A stretch of 64,000 bases of DNA from Pseudomonas sp. Teo4 (GTDB lineage: Bacteria; Pseudomonadota; Gammaproteobacteria; Pseudomonadales; Pseudomonadaceae). Position numbers and translations under genes: made by a program. The DNA lies in the NCBI RefSeq assembly GCF_034387475.1, contig NZ_JAXCIL010000002.1:434001-498000 (forward strand), given 5' to 3'. Below the pieces are notes generated by a model that saw only the letters and a program-made list of their open reading frames with translations, was not told where the DNA came from and did not search any database. Below are positions 19,333 through 29,680 of this stretch, piece by piece (the stretch's first letter is position 1; every line of letters starts with the position of its first letter).

Positions 19333-21240
19333 TCATCGACCGCGCAGGAAAAGTTTGTCCAGATCGTCCAGGCCCATCTGGGTCCAGGTAGGTCGACCGT
19401 GGTTGCACTGGCCGCTGCGCTCGGTGTTTTCCATGTCGCGCAGCAGTGCATTCATTTCAGGAATGGCCAGGCGCCGATTGGCGCGCACAGCACCGTGGCA
19501 GGCCATGGTGCCCAACAATTCGTTCAGGTGCGCCTGAATACGATCGCTGGTGCCGTATTCCATCAGGTCTGCGAGCACATCCTGGACCAGGCGGTTGGCT
19601 TCGGCCTGCTTGAGCAGTGCCGGAATCTGGCGAATCGCCAGGGTCTCGGGGCCCAGACGTTGCAATTCGAAGCCCAGACGTTGGAACCACTGGGCGTGCT
19701 CTTCGGCACAGTCGGCCTCGCGCTGGCTCAAAGCCAGAGACTCAGGCACCAGCAAGGGCTGACCGCTCAAGCCTTCGCTGGCCATGGCCACCTTGAGGCG
19801 CTCGTACATGATCCGCTCATGCGCGGCATGCATGTCCACCAGCACCAGGCCCACAGCGTTCTCGGCAAGAATGTAGATGCCCTTGAGTTGCGCCAGGGCG
19901 TAGCCCAGCGGCGGGATGTCGCCCTGACTCTCCGGCAGCGAAGCAGGCGCAGCATTGCCTTCGCCCAGTGGCGCGTAAAACTCGCGATAGACGGCCTGCG
20001 CCTCGGCAGCCTGCACCGGCTGCGACGGGCGCGGTGTGTACTGGTACTGGTAGCCTGCGCCGCTGCCGTTGCTGCCAGCTGTGGAGAACGCGCGCGGCTC
20101 GGCTTGAACCTGTTCGAGCACAGGCGAGGCCAGCCGCATTTCGCCCTGCGGGCCGAACTCACCCGCCTGCAGGCCACTGGGGCGAACGATTTCCGCTGCC
20201 GGGGCCGGCGCTGCCAGCTGGTCCTCCGGACGCACATCGGCCAAGGCCCGGTGCAAGGTGCCGTACAGGAAGTCATGCACCGTGCGCCCCTCGCGGAACC
20301 GCACTTCGTGCTTGGTCGGGTGCACGTTGACGTCGACGCCGTTGGGCTCAAGCTCCAGGAACAGCACGAATGTCGGGTGCCGGCCATTGAACAGCACGTC
20401 GCGGTAAGCCTGGCGCACCGCGTGGGCGACCAGCTTGTCGCGCACCGCACGGCCGTTGACGAAGAAGTACTGCAAGTCGGCCTGGCTGCGCGAGAACGTC
20501 GGCAAGCCGACCCAACCCCACAGGCGCAAGCCGTTGCGCTCTACATCAATCGGCAGCGCCTGCTCCAGGAAGCCCGGCCCGCAAATGGCACCGACCCGCC
20601 GCGCTCGGGCAACGTCGTCGTGGGCCTCGTGCAGGCTGAGGATGCTCTTGCCGTTGTGGCGCAGGTGGAAGCCAACGTCGAAACGCGCCAGCGCCAGACG
20701 GCGGATGACTTCCTGCAGGTGGTCGAATTCGGTTTTCTCGGCTTTGAGGAACTTGCGTCGGGCCGGGGTATTGAAGAACAGGTCTCGCACTTCCACCGAA
20801 GTGCCGACCGGGTGCGCGGCAGGCTGCACGCGCGGGGTCATGTCACGCCCTTCGGTTTCGACCTGCCAGGCTTCGCTGGCATTGGCGGTACGCGAAGTGA
20901 GGGTCAGCCGCGCCACCGAACTGATCGACGCCAGCGCCTCACCGCGAAAACCGAGGCTCAAAACACCTTCCAGGTCTTCCAGTTCGCGAATCTTACTGGT
21001 GGCGTGACGGGCCAGAGCCAACGGCAGGTCATCGGCGGAGATACCACCACCGTCATCGCGGACCCGCAGCAGTTTGACCCCGCCCTGCTCCACCTCGACA
21101 TCGATACGCCGGGCGCCCGAGTCGAGGCTGTTTTCCAGCAGTTCCTTGGCCACCGAGGCCGGGCGCTCGACCACCTCGCCTGCGGCGATCTGGTTGGCCA
21201 GCCGCGGACTCAGCAGCTGGATGCGCGAGCCCCCACTCAT
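19333..21240 (-). CDS. mutL: DNA mismatch repair protein MutL
   Basis: A 635-residue mismatch repair protein linking MutS to downstream nicking and excision. The N-terminal GHKL ATPase shows [28 protein letters not shown] and [12 protein letters not shown] variable linker (about 340-440) precedes the C-terminal dimerization domain, which contains [15 protein letters not shown], matching the DQHA(x)2E(x)4E endonuclease motif with M for Q. That motif marks MutL proteins that nick DNA themselves, as in species lacking MutH. Its ATG overlaps the amiB stop by 4 bases. Confidence 0.97.
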   Translation of the reverse strand: MSGGSRIQLLSPRLANQIAAGEVVERPASVAKELLENSLDSGARRIDVEVEQGGVKLLRVRDDGGGISADDLPLALARHATSKIRELEDLEGVLSLGFRGEALASISSVARLTLTSRTANASEAWQVETEGRDMTPRVQPAAHPVGTSVEVRDLFFNTPARRKFLKAEKTEFDHLQEVIRRLALARFDVGFHLRHNGKSILSLHEAHDDVARARRVGAICGPGFLEQALPIDVERNGLRLWGWVGLPTFSRSQADLQYFFVNGRAVRDKLVAHAVRQAYRDVLFNGRHPTFVLFLELEPNGVDVNVHPTKHEVRFREGRTVHDFLYGTLHRALADVRPEDQLAAPAPAAEIVRPSGLQAGEFGPQGEMRLASPVLEQVQAEPRAFSTAGSNGSGAGYQYQYTPRPSQPVQAAEAQAVYREFYAPLGEGNAAPASLPESQGDIPPLGYALAQLKGIYILAENAVGLVLVDMHAAHERIMYERLKVAMASEGLSGQPLLVPESLALSQREADCAEEHAQWFQRLGFELQRLGPETLAIRQIPALLKQAEANRLVQDVLADLMEYGTSDRIQAHLNELLGTMACHGAVRANRRLAIPEMNALLRDMENTERSGQCNHGRPTWTQMGLDDLDKLFLRGR

Positions 21241-22664
21241 TGCTGCGATGCCAGGGTGGTAGCAGGAATATCGAGGTGCTGGCCAACCTTCAGCTCATCG
21301 GTCTTGAGGCTGTTGCTGTTGCGCAGGCTGGTCACGCTCACCTGGTAACGCACGGCGAGCATCGCCAGGGTTTCGCCAGGACGCACGGTGTGTTCACGCG
21401 GCCCTTGGGCGATCTTGCCACTGTCGCGCAACCAGGCGATGTAGGTGCCAGGTGGCGGGTTTTGCTGGAAGTACTGGCGCACACCGGTATGGATCGAGCG
21501 AGCCAGGGCCTGCTGGTGGCTGGCAGTGGCCAGCTTGGCGGCTTCGTTGTTATTGGAAATGAACCCGGTTTCCACGAGGATCGACGGAATATCGGGCGAT
21601 TTCAACACCATGAACCCGGCCTGCTCGACACGCTGCTTGTGCAGGGAAGTCACCCGCCCCATGTTACCCAGCACCTTCTGCCCGACATTGAGGCTGGAGC
21701 TGAGCGTGGCGGTCATCGACAGATCGAGCAGCACACCGGCAAGCATGCGGTCCTTGTCGTCCAGGCTGACGTTGCCCGCACCGCCGATCAGGTCGGAGCG
21801 GTTCTCGGTGTCCGCCAACCAGCGCGCGGTCTCGGAAGTGGCGCCACGGTCGGACAGCGCGAACACCGAAGCACCGAAGGCAGCCCGGGACGGCGCGGCG
21901 TCGGCGTGAATCGAGATGAACAGGTCGGCGCCCTTCTTGCGGGCGATTTCCGTGCGCTTACGCAGCGGGATGAAGTAGTCACCGGTACGGGTCAGCTCGG
22001 CGCGGTAGCCCTTCTCGGTGTTGATCTGACGCTGCAGCTCCTTGGCGATCTGCAGCACGATGTCTTTTTCGTGCTGCCCGCGCGAGCCGGAAGCACCCGG
22101 GTCCTCGCCACCGTGGCCGGCGTCGATGGCGACCACGATGTCACGCTTGCCACTCGGCGCTGGCGGCAATTTGATGGCCGGCTGGGCCGGGGTCACCGGC
22201 ACCGCAGGCGTGGTCGCGGGCGCCTGCACCGGCGGCGCGGCAGGTGTGCTGGCGGCTACGGCATCGGCTTCCTGATCGTAAAGGTCCACGACCAGGCGGT
22301 TGCCATATTGCGCATTCGGCGCCAGGGTGAAGCTTTTGGGCGTGACCGACTTCTTCAGGTCGACCACCACGCGCAAATCGGTCGGAGTCCGCTGGGCGGA
22401 GCGCACGCTGCTGATCGGCGTATTGGAGGTGGACACGTTCAGCGGCGCGGCCAGAGTCGCGCCATTGATGTCGATGACAAGGCGATCGGGTGCACTCAAG
22501 GTGAAGACACTATGCTGCACCGGACCTGACAGGTCGAAGACCAGCCGTGTGTTATCCGGCGCGCGCCACAGGCGCATGCTCTTGACTTGCGTGACGGCCA
22601 GAGCGTCAACGGTCACCGCTGTCAGCAGCAGCCCTACCACGGCGACCAGTGCGCGTATGCGCAT
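21237..22664 (-). CDS. amiB: N-acetylmuramoyl-L-alanine amidase AmiB-type, with AMIN and LysM
   Basis: A 475-residue periplasmic peptidoglycan amidase used in daughter-cell separation. Order: signal peptide (cleaved near VDALA), AMIN domain (about 25-135) for septal targeting, a Pro/Ala linker, the zinc Amidase_3 domain (about 175-400) with [27 protein letters not shown] and LVETGFISN, then a C-terminal LysM ([19 protein letters not shown]). The inhibitory helix typical of EnvC/NlpD-activated amidases lies in the segment around [15 protein letters not shown]. The gene sits between tsaE and mutL, as in E. coli. Confidence 0.96.
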   Translation of the reverse strand: MRIRALVAVVGLLLTAVTVDALAVTQVKSMRLWRAPDNTRLVFDLSGPVQHSVFTLSAPDRLVIDINGATLAAPLNVSTSNTPISSVRSAQRTPTDLRVVVDLKKSVTPKSFTLAPNAQYGNRLVVDLYDQEADAVAASTPAAPPVQAPATTPAVPVTPAQPAIKLPPAPSGKRDIVVAIDAGHGGEDPGASGSRGQHEKDIVLQIAKELQRQINTEKGYRAELTRTGDYFIPLRKRTEIARKKGADLFISIHADAAPSRAAFGASVFALSDRGATSETARWLADTENRSDLIGGAGNVSLDDKDRMLAGVLLDLSMTATLSSSLNVGQKVLGNMGRVTSLHKQRVEQAGFMVLKSPDIPSILVETGFISNNNEAAKLATASHQQALARSIHTGVRQYFQQNPPPGTYIAWLRDSGKIAQGPREHTVRPGETLAMLAVRYQVSVTSLRNSNSLKTDELKVGQHLDIPATTLASQQ

Positions 22665-22675
22665 ACCTACCCCAC

Positions 22676-23149
22676 TTACTGTTTATAGTCTTCGGCCAGT
22701 GCCGCGCACCAAGCCTCGCCGCGAGCCCCCTGCGGCGACAGGTTCAGCGAGCGTCCGCCCGCTTGGGGGCTTATGGTAATGGTCAGGTCAGGCTTTGGCA
22801 AAACGCCCGCACCCTTTTGTGGCCACTCGAACAGGCACAGCGGGTCGCCCTCGAAATAGTCACGAATGCCCATGAATTCGAGCTCTTCCGGATCGACAAG
22901 ACGATACAGGTCGAAATGGAAGGCGCGCACCTCACCGATCTCATACGGTTCTACCACGGTGAACGTGGGGCTTTTCACTGCACCAGTATGGCCCAAGCCA
23001 CGAATCAGGCCACGCGAGAGCGTGGTCTTGCCTGCCCCCAGGTCACCCTCGAGAAAGATCACGCCGTGACCGCCGGTCACTTCAGCCAACTTCGCGCCGA
23101 AGGCGACCGTGGCCTCTTCATCGGCCAAAAAAAGGGTTATGCCTGACAC
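22676..23149 (-). CDS. tsaE: tRNA N6-adenosine threonylcarbamoyltransferase subunit TsaE
   Basis: A 157-residue ATPase needed with TsaB and TsaD for the t6A37 modification of tRNAs reading ANN codons. The P-loop is GDLGAGKTTLSRG; SPTFTVVEPY and FHFDLYRLVDPEELE are the switch-like and conserved motifs. It starts at GTG 23149 (SGITLFLADEEAT follows), with GGAG 8 bases ahead, and overlaps the end of nnrD by 13 bases. Confidence 0.96.
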   Translation of the reverse strand: MSGITLFLADEEATVAFGAKLAEVTGGHGVIFLEGDLGAGKTTLSRGLIRGLGHTGAVKSPTFTVVEPYEIGEVRAFHFDLYRLVDPEELEFMGIRDYFEGDPLCLFEWPQKGAGVLPKPDLTITISPQAGGRSLNLSPQGARGEAWCAALAEDYKQ

Positions 23150-23997
23150 GCAGAATGCTCCTCCAACAACTCACGAATGACCGGCGCCAGATCACTGGCC
23201 GCCAGGCCTCTACCTTTGACACCCAGGCGTTCGCCTGCGCAGGCGTGCAACCATACCCCTAGACAGGCTGCACTCCAGGCATCCTGGCCTTGGGCCAGCA
23301 ATGCAGCCAGCACGCCGGTCAGCACATCGCCAAGGCCCGCACCGGCCATCGCCGGATGACCGCGCTCGCACAGCGCCAATTGCCCCGAAGGGTCCGCCAC
23401 CAGCGAGCCAGCACCCTTTAGCACGCATACACTGGCGTACCTGCGGGCCAACTTGCGCGCTGCCCCTGGGCGGTCAGCCTGCACCGCCTCGGTTGAAATA
23501 CCGAGCAGGCGTGCCGCCTCACCGGGGTGTGGGGTAAGTATGCTACCGCTGGGCAGGGCCAACGGCGTGCGCGCCAGCAGGTTCAAGGCATCGGCATCCC
23601 ACACCTGAGGCTGCTCAGCATTGGCCACCGCCGACAGCAGGCTGCGCCCCCAGGCGGCCTGGCCGAGGCCAGGGCCAACAACCAGCACCGAGGCCCGCTC
23701 CAGCAGGGCCACCAACTGGTTGGCCGAACTGATACCCAGGCACATCACCTCGGGCAGGCGCGCCAGGCTCGCCCCGACATGTTCAGGGCGGGTGGCCACA
23801 CTGACCAAACCTGCGCCACAACGCAATGCCGCCTCGGCACTGAGCAGGACCGCGCCCCCGGTGCCAAGGTCGCCCCCCACCACCAACACATGGCCAAAAT
23901 CGCCTTTGTGAGCCTGTGCAGCCCGCGCGGGCAGGCGAGCGACAGTTCCGCTATTGAGTCGCAGCGGGGTATTAGCGGGGTGTTTGGTCTGGGGCAT
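23137..23997 (-). CDS. nnrD: ADP-dependent NAD(P)H-hydrate dehydratase
   Basis: A 286-residue carbohydrate kinase-like dehydratase that repairs hydrated NADH/NADPH, using ADP. HKGDFGHVLVVGGDLGTGGA, VLTPHPGEAARLLG and GHPAMAGAGLGDVLTGVLAALLAQG are the family motifs. In E. coli the homologue Nnr is fused to an N-terminal epimerase; that half is missing here, so this is the dehydratase domain alone. The ATG at 23997 is preferred over an in-frame upstream start that gives a non-homologous extension. The gene is divergent from queG across about 65 bases. Confidence 0.93.
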   Translation of the reverse strand: MPQTKHPANTPLRLNSGTVARLPARAAQAHKGDFGHVLVVGGDLGTGGAVLLSAEAALRCGAGLVSVATRPEHVGASLARLPEVMCLGISSANQLVALLERASVLVVGPGLGQAAWGRSLLSAVANAEQPQVWDADALNLLARTPLALPSGSILTPHPGEAARLLGISTEAVQADRPGAARKLARRYASVCVLKGAGSLVADPSGQLALCERGHPAMAGAGLGDVLTGVLAALLAQGQDAWSAACLGVWLHACAGERLGVKGRGLAASDLAPVIRELLEEHSACQA

Positions 23998-24062
23998 GGG
24001 GTCAAAGGCTCCAATGTCTGGCAGAATTATACGCACCTGAGCCTGTATTGCCTTACCCATCC

Positions 24063-25127
24063 ATGTCCGTCTGCACACCTGACCTCGCCACACTGGCCCA
24101 ATCGATCAAGGATTTCGGCCGAGAACTCGGTTTTGCCCATGTCGGCATCGCCGGCGTCGACCTTGGCGAGCATGAACACCACCTGCAACGCTGGCTGGAC
24201 GCTGGCTACCAGGGAGAGATGGACTACCTGGCCACCCATGGCAGCAAGCGCTCGCATCCGGAGCAACTGATTCCCGGCACCCTGCGGGTGGTTTCGCTGC
24301 GCATGGACTACCTGCCCGGCGACACCCAGATGGCCCAACGCCTGGCCCAGCCGGAAAAAGCCTACATCTCGCGCTATGCCCTGGGCCGCGACTACCACAA
24401 GCTGGTGCGCAAGCGCGTGCAGCATCTGGCCGACCGCATTCAGGCAGAGATCGGCCCCTTCGGCTATCGCGCCTTCGTCGACAGCGCCCCGGTGCTGGAA
24501 AAGGCCATTGCCGAGCAGGCCGGGCTGGGCTGGATTGGCAAGAATACCCTGCTGCTCAACCGTAAGGCCGGGAGTTACTTCTTCCTTGCCGAGCTGTTCG
24601 TCGACCTGCCGTTACCTGTCGACGAAGCCCACACCAGCGAGCACTGCGGGCGCTGCCAGGCGTGTCTGGACATCTGCCCGACCAAAGCCTTCGTTGGGCC
24701 TTACGTGCTGGACGCCCGACGCTGCATTTCCTACCTGACCATCGAACTCAAGGGCGCCATTCCGGTTGAGTTGCGCGCGATGATCGGCAACCGGGTATTC
24801 GGCTGCGACGACTGCCAGATCGTCTGCCCATGGAACCGATTTGCCAGCCACACCCGCGAGGATGACTTCATGCCTCGACACGGGCTGGAGAACAGCGAAC
24901 TGGCGGAAATGTTCCTGTGGGACGAGAGGACCTTCCTGCGCAAGACCGAGGGTGGGCCTTTGCGCCGCGCCGGCTATGAGCGTTGGTTGCGTAATCTGGC
25001 GGTGGGATTGGGTAATGCGCCTTCGACGATTCCGGTAATCGAGGCGTTGAAAGCTCGGCGGGATGACCCGTCGGAGCTGGTGCGCGAGCATGTGGAGTGG
25101 GCGCTGGCGCGGCATGGTGTTCAATAG
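24063..25127 (+). CDS. queG: epoxyqueuosine reductase QueG
   Basis: A 354-residue cobalamin-dependent reductase that converts epoxyqueuosine to queuosine in tRNA anticodons, the last step of queuosine synthesis. Two 4Fe-4S clusters are indicated by EHCGRCQACLDICPTKAF and FGCDDCQIVCPWNRFA. The N-terminus (FGRELGFAHVGIAGVDLGEHE) and YISRYALGRDYHKLVRKR are typical. The start at ATG 24063 is favoured by family resemblance; a TTG five codons earlier is possible and neither has a strong Shine-Dalgarno sequence. Confidence 0.95.
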   Translation: MSVCTPDLATLAQSIKDFGRELGFAHVGIAGVDLGEHEHHLQRWLDAGYQGEMDYLATHGSKRSHPEQLIPGTLRVVSLRMDYLPGDTQMAQRLAQPEKAYISRYALGRDYHKLVRKRVQHLADRIQAEIGPFGYRAFVDSAPVLEKAIAEQAGLGWIGKNTLLLNRKAGSYFFLAELFVDLPLPVDEAHTSEHCGRCQACLDICPTKAFVGPYVLDARRCISYLTIELKGAIPVELRAMIGNRVFGCDDCQIVCPWNRFASHTREDDFMPRHGLENSELAEMFLWDERTFLRKTEGGPLRRAGYERWLRNLAVGLGNAPSTIPVIEALKARRDDPSELVREHVEWALARHGVQ

Positions 25128-25130
25128 CCA

Positions 25131-25269
25131 GGGCCGCTTCGCGCCCCATCGCAGGCTGGCGCCAGCTCCCACGGCGGACTCAGGTCACTGGCTGAAACTG
25201 TACAACTTTTTTGGGGTAGTCCATTTTGTGGGAGCTGGCGCCAGCCTGCGATGGGGCGCGAAGCGGCCC
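25131..25269. repeat. perfect 42-bp inverted repeat (REP-like doublet)
   Basis: Arms 25131-25172 and 25228-25269 are exact reverse complements over 42 bases, with 55 bases between. The core GGCTGGCGCCAGCTCCCAC differs from the two REP types elsewhere in this window but keeps the TCCCAC tail and a paired GGGCCGCTTCGCGCCCC end. It lies 3 bases past the queG stop and could stop transcription from both sides. Confidence 0.9.
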
Positions 25270-25281
25270 TTGGGACTGCAC

Positions 25282-25893
25282 TCACTGCTGATCGTTGTAA
25301 TGAAACTTGGGCATTTCCCAATGGAACCTGATCGCCAGCAAACGCAGCAGGAACCCACCAAACAAGGTCAATAGCATGGCCTGCTCCGCCGGCACCTGGA
25401 AATGCACACACCCCAGGTAGAACCACGCCGCCGCGAACGACACGCTGGCATACAGCTCCCGACGGAACACCAACGGAATATCGTTACAGAAGATATCGCG
25501 CAAGATCCCGCCGAACACCCCGGTGATCACCCCACTGATCGACGCCACCAGCATCCCCTGCCCCATTTCCAGCGCCGTCATGCAGCCGATCAGGGTAAAG
25601 GCCACCAGGCCAAGCGCATCGAGCACCAGAAACAGCGAGCGCAGCCGGCGCATCATCGGCGCGATGAAAATCGTCAGCAACGCGGCGCAGCTGGTCAGCA
25701 CCAGGTACTCCGGGTGCTTCACCCAGGTCAGCGGATAGTGCCCGAGCAACACATCGCGCACCGAGCCGCCCCCCAGGGCAGTAACGCAGGCGATCAACAC
25801 CACGCCAAACCAGTCCATGCCACGTCGACCGGCGGACAGGGCACCGGTCATGGCTTCGGCAGTGATGGCAATGAGGTAGAGCATCAACAACAT
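25282..25893 (-). CDS. TRIC-like cation channel family membrane protein (YadS/UPF0126)
   Basis: A 203-residue inner-membrane protein with about seven hydrophobic segments in two homologous halves. The duplicated glycine motif is clear: ALGGGSVRDVLLGHYPLTWV in the first half and VFGGILRDIFCNDIPLVF in the second, the hallmark of the YadS/TRIC (DUF/UPF0126) family. Members form trimeric cation channels; the physiological role in bacteria is not settled (glycine transport has been suggested for relatives). The start at 25893 (MLLMLYLIAITAEAM) is chosen because the reading frame upstream is low-complexity and non-homologous; an ATG three codons later is possible. Confidence 0.88.
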   Translation of the reverse strand: MLLMLYLIAITAEAMTGALSAGRRGMDWFGVVLIACVTALGGGSVRDVLLGHYPLTWVKHPEYLVLTSCAALLTIFIAPMMRRLRSLFLVLDALGLVAFTLIGCMTALEMGQGMLVASISGVITGVFGGILRDIFCNDIPLVFRRELYASVSFAAAWFYLGCVHFQVPAEQAMLLTLFGGFLLRLLAIRFHWEMPKFHYNDQQ

Positions 25894-25984
25894 GGTGCAG
25901 GTCCGTGCGAAAAAGGCGCGCAGTCTAACCAGTTGCCAAGGGCACCAAAAGAGGGCGCGAATACAATATTCGCACCCACATGGC

Positions 25985-26527
25985 TCACACCTTGATGAAG
26001 TGCTCGCGATAGTGACGCAGTTCGGCGATCGACTCGCGGATATCGTCCAGCGCCAGGTGGGTACCGCCTTTCTTGAAGCTGTCACGCACGTTGGGCGCCC
26101 AGCGTGCTGCAAGCTCCTTGAGCGTCGAGACGTCCAGGTTGCGGTAGTGGAAGTAGTTTTCCAGGTCGCGCATGTGCCGATAGAGGAAACGGCGGTCCTG
26201 GCAGATGCTGTTGCCGCAGATCGGCGACTTTCCTTTCGGTACCCACTGCTCAAGGAAAGCGATGGTCTGTGCCTGCGCCTCGGCCATGCTCACTTGGCTT
26301 TCGCGCACGCGCTGGGTCAGCCCCGAGGCGCCGTGAGTGCGGGTGTTCCACTCGTCCATGCGCGCCAACACTTCGTCACTGTGGTGGATGGCGATCACCG
26401 GGCCTTCGGCCAGGGTGTTCAAGTCGCTGTCAGTGACGATGGTGGCCATCTCGATGATGACGTCGTTGTCCGGGTCCAGGCCGGTCATTTCCAGATCGAT
26501 CCAGATCAGGTTCTGTGGGTTCTGCAT
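25985..26527 (-). CDS. orn: oligoribonuclease
   Basis: A 180-residue DEDDh 3'-5' exonuclease that cleaves RNA dinucleotides; in pseudomonads it also degrades pGpG in cyclic-di-GMP turnover. The acidic motifs are visible as [20 protein letters not shown] and [14 protein letters not shown] (His and Asp of the DEDDh set). GAGGAG precedes the ATG at 26527. Divergent from rsgA, as in E. coli. Confidence 0.97.
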   Translation of the reverse strand: MQNPQNLIWIDLEMTGLDPDNDVIIEMATIVTDSDLNTLAEGPVIAIHHSDEVLARMDEWNTRTHGASGLTQRVRESQVSMAEAQAQTIAFLEQWVPKGKSPICGNSICQDRRFLYRHMRDLENYFHYRNLDVSTLKELAARWAPNVRDSFKKGGTHLALDDIRESIAELRHYREHFIKV

Positions 26528-26672
26528 GAAAGGGCTCCTCGTATAGGCCGTCATAGTAGCCTAGCGGGGCTGGCCGATGCATTCGCGCCGCGAAGGTAAC
26601 GAGAATGGTCCGCCGCCTGGCGTGCTAAACTGCGGGCCGTTTTCTAATGTGCACCGCCAACACGGAACCTTC

Positions 26673-27704
26673 ATGGCCAAACGCCAGCTCAATCGCCGCC
26701 AGAACTGGCGCATCGAAAAAATCCAGAACGAGCGCGCCGCTCGCGCCGCCAAACGCGAGCAGCATGTCCTGCAGGAGTTGGAGGGTGGCGACCTGGGGCC
26801 GGAGCAACTGGGCCTGGTTATCGCCCACTTCGGTGTGCAGGTCGAGGTCGAAGCCCAGGACGGTGAAGCCGCGGGCCAGGTGTTCCGTTGCCACTTGCGC
26901 GCCAACCTGCCAGCGTTGGTAACCGGCGACCGCGTGGTGTGGCGTGCGGGCAATCAGGGCATCGGCGTGATCGTCGCGCAGATGCCGCGCAGCACTGAAT
27001 TGTGCCGGCCGAACAACCATGGCCAGCTGAAACCGGTGGCGGCCAACGTCGACCTGATCGTGATCGTCTTCGCCCCGGCACCCGAACCGCACCCCAATCT
27101 GATCGACCGCTACCTGGTGGCCGCCGAGCACGCCGGCATTCGCCCCCTGCTGCTGCTGAACAAGGCCGACCTCATCAATGAAGAGAACGGCCCGGCCTTG
27201 CATGCCCTGCTCGAGGTCTATCGCGAGCTGGGTTATCCGCTGCTGGAGGTTTCGGCGCATCACGGCGATGGCATGCAACGCTTGCAGCAAATGCTGAACG
27301 AGCACATCAGCGTGTTCGTGGGCCAATCGGGTGTGGGTAAGTCTTCGTTGGTCAACAGCCTGTTGCCTGAAGCCGGGACCCGCGTCGGCGACCTGTCGGA
27401 GTGGTCGGGCCAAGGCCAGCACACCACGACCACCGCACGCCTTTACCATTTCCCCAATGGCGGCGACCTGATCGACTCGCCGGGCATTCGCGAGTTCGGC
27501 CTTGTACATGTCAGCCGTGACGACGTCGAAGATGGCTTCATCGAATTCCGCGACCTGTTCGGCACCTGCCGCTTCCGCGACTGCAAGCACGACCGCGAGC
27601 CAGGCTGCGCACTGCTCAAGGCGCTGGAGGATGGGCGCATCAAGCCGCAGCGGATGAGCAGCTACCGCTCGATCATCGCCAGCCTGTCGGAAGACAGCTA
27701 CTAA
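26673..27704 (+). CDS. rsgA: ribosome small-subunit GTPase RsgA
   Basis: A 343-residue circularly permuted GTPase that assists late maturation of the 30S subunit. Order: basic N-terminus ([16 protein letters not shown]), OB fold, then G4 (LLNKADL) ahead of G1 ([12 protein letters not shown]) and G3 ([10 protein letters not shown]), the permuted order of this family. A C-terminal zinc knuckle follows ([16 protein letters not shown]). The ATG at 26673 gives the family N-terminus; an in-frame ATG 32 codons upstream is less likely. Confidence 0.97.
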   Translation: MAKRQLNRRQNWRIEKIQNERAARAAKREQHVLQELEGGDLGPEQLGLVIAHFGVQVEVEAQDGEAAGQVFRCHLRANLPALVTGDRVVWRAGNQGIGVIVAQMPRSTELCRPNNHGQLKPVAANVDLIVIVFAPAPEPHPNLIDRYLVAAEHAGIRPLLLLNKADLINEENGPALHALLEVYRELGYPLLEVSAHHGDGMQRLQQMLNEHISVFVGQSGVGKSSLVNSLLPEAGTRVGDLSEWSGQGQHTTTTARLYHFPNGGDLIDSPGIREFGLVHVSRDDVEDGFIEFRDLFGTCRFRDCKHDREPGCALLKALEDGRIKPQRMSSYRSIIASLSEDSY

Positions 27705-27710
27705 GTGAAG

Positions 27711-27729
27711 GGGGCCGCTTTGCGGCCCC
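27711..27729. terminator. GC-rich hairpin between rsgA and motB
   Basis: Perfect stem GGGGCCGC/GCGGCCCC with a 3-base loop in the 31-base gap between two convergent genes. No T-run follows on either strand, so termination strength is uncertain. Confidence 0.45.
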
Positions 27730-27735
27730 AATTAC

Positions 27736-28761
27736 TTACTGGTCCTTGGCGTCTTCCATCTTCAAAACACCATCTTCGAAGATGTTCAGCTTCTGACGCA
27801 GCTCGCGCGGCTGCATCGGCGCCTGATCCGGCGCGGGTGCAGCCGAAGCCCCAGGTGTCGCTGGCGCTGGAGCCGGAGCCGGAGCCTGGGCAGGCGGCGT
27901 TTCAGGCGAACCTTGCTCACCCTCGATGTTGCGCTGGGCCTTCTTGGTCAGGACGATGATGTCGATGCGCCGGTTGACCGGGTTGAACGGGTCCTTGCGA
28001 TCGAACAGCGACGACGAGGCATAACCCACCACCCGCGCCACCTGATCGTCCGGATAACCACCGGCAACCAGCGCCCGACGCGCTGCGTTGGCACGGTTGG
28101 CTGACAGCTCCCAGTTGCCGAACTCACCGGTGCCCGCATACGGCTTGGCGTCGGTATGGCCACTGATGCTGATCTTGTTAGGCACGGCTTTGATGGTGTC
28201 GGCCATGGCCAGCAGGATGTCTTCGAAGTACGGCTGCAAACGCGCGCTGCCCAGGTCGAACATCGGGCGGTTTTCCGCGTCCATGATCTGGATACGCAGG
28301 CCATCCTGGGTGATTTCGAAGAGGATCTGGTCCTTGAACTTCTGCAGCTGCGGGTTTTCCTCGACCTTGTTCTGCAATTCTTGCAGCAGCAGCTCAAGGC
28401 GCTCGCGTTCCACCTGCTCGGCCATAGTCTCGACCTGGTCCTTGTCCAGCTGGATGCTGGTGTCAGGCGTCTGCTCGGACTTTTCTTCCGGGTTGATGGT
28501 TTTGTCCGGCGCCAGTTGCGGCGAGCCGCCCAGGTCGATGACGTAGGGCGTGCCGCTTTCAGAGAAGCCGATCGGGTCCTTGAAGTAGCCAGCGATGGCG
28601 ATCTTCTGCTCGGGCGTGGCCGTGGAAAGCAACCAGAGCACCAGGAAGAACGCCATCATTGCCGTCGCGAAGTCGGCAAAGGCGATTTTCCAGGCGCCGC
28701 CATGGTGGCCGCCGCCGAAGCGCTTGACGCGCTTGATGATTATCGGCTGATTGTTTTCCAT
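27736..28761 (-). CDS. motB: flagellar stator protein MotB
   Basis: A 341-residue stator subunit anchoring the motor to peptidoglycan. One transmembrane helix near residues 25-50 (ADFATAMMAFFLVLWLLS) holds the proton-carrying Asp in FADFATAM. A plug/linker region is followed by the OmpA-like peptidoglycan-binding domain (about 150-270; ISGHTDAKPY, NWELSANRANAARRALV, RRIDIIVL). The C-terminus is a Pro/Ala-rich tail of about 40 residues. It lies 3 bases downstream of motA, in one operon. Confidence 0.96.
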   Translation of the reverse strand: MENNQPIIIKRVKRFGGGHHGGAWKIAFADFATAMMAFFLVLWLLSTATPEQKIAIAGYFKDPIGFSESGTPYVIDLGGSPQLAPDKTINPEEKSEQTPDTSIQLDKDQVETMAEQVERERLELLLQELQNKVEENPQLQKFKDQILFEITQDGLRIQIMDAENRPMFDLGSARLQPYFEDILLAMADTIKAVPNKISISGHTDAKPYAGTGEFGNWELSANRANAARRALVAGGYPDDQVARVVGYASSSLFDRKDPFNPVNRRIDIIVLTKKAQRNIEGEQGSPETPPAQAPAPAPAPATPGASAAPAPDQAPMQPRELRQKLNIFEDGVLKMEDAKDQ

Positions 28762-28764
28762 GAC

Positions 28765-29616
28765 TCAGCGACCGCGAACCGCTTGTTCCAGCTCGGCGAA
28801 GCTCGGGCGATGCTTCGGATACAGCACTTTGCGGCCGAACTCGACGGCCAGCGAAGGCGGCATGCCGGAAGCCGAGGCCACCAGCGAAGCCTTGATCGAC
28901 TCGTAAAGGTTGAGCTCTTCCTTGGCATCGTGCTCCAGGCACTTGGCCAGAGGGCCGAAGAAGCCATAGGCCGCCAGAATACCGAAGAACGTACCAACCA
29001 GTGCCGCACCGACGTGCAGGCCGATGGACGCCTGATCGCCGTCACCCAGCGAGGCCATGGTCACCACGATACCCAGTACGGCCGCGACGATACCGAAGCC
29101 AGGCATGCCATCGGCGATACCGGTGACGGCATGGGACGGGTGCTCAAGCTCTTCCTTCATGCTCAGCAGCTCCATGTCGAACAGGCCTTCCAGCTCGTGG
29201 GGGGCCATGTTGCCGGTGGACATGATGCGCAGGTAGTCGCAGATGAACGCAGTCATGCGCTCATCGCCAAGCACTGCAGGGTATTTGGCGAAGATCGGGC
29301 TGGCGGCTGCATCCTCGATGTCGCTCTCGATGGCCATCATGCCTTCGCGACGGCTCTTGTTGAGGATTTCGTACACCAGGCCCAGCACCTCCAGGTAGAA
29401 GGTGTGAGTGAAACGGGAACCGAACATCTTCAGCGACTTCTTGATTACATGCATGGTCATGTAACCAGGGTTGGCCTGCATGAAAGCGCCAAAGGCCGCA
29501 CCGCCGATGATCAGCACTTCGAACGGCTGGATCAGCGCCGCGATCTTGCCGTGGGAAAGCACGTACCCGCCGAGCACGCTCGCGAATACGACGATGATGC
29601 CGATAATTTTAGCCAT
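28765..29616 (-). CDS. motA: flagellar stator protein MotA
   Basis: A 283-residue inner-membrane stator protein that, with MotB, converts proton flow into torque. Four hydrophobic segments: about 1-20, 30-50, 165-190 and 200-225, with a large cytoplasmic loop between the second and third carrying the charged rotor-contact residues (SRREGMMAIESDIEDAAAS and following). GFGIVAAVLGIVVTMASL and AALVGTFFGILAAYGFFGP match the TM3/TM4 signature. A sigma28-type promoter lies upstream at 29681-29707. Confidence 0.96.
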   Translation of the reverse strand: MAKIIGIIVVFASVLGGYVLSHGKIAALIQPFEVLIIGGAAFGAFMQANPGYMTMHVIKKSLKMFGSRFTHTFYLEVLGLVYEILNKSRREGMMAIESDIEDAAASPIFAKYPAVLGDERMTAFICDYLRIMSTGNMAPHELEGLFDMELLSMKEELEHPSHAVTGIADGMPGFGIVAAVLGIVVTMASLGDGDQASIGLHVGAALVGTFFGILAAYGFFGPLAKCLEHDAKEELNLYESIKASLVASASGMPPSLAVEFGRKVLYPKHRPSFAELEQAVRGR

Positions 29617-29680
29617 AGGTTCAAAGCACTTGCAGTCGTGGTCAGGGTGAGGGACGGGAGCTTTAAAACTCTTCTTCTAC

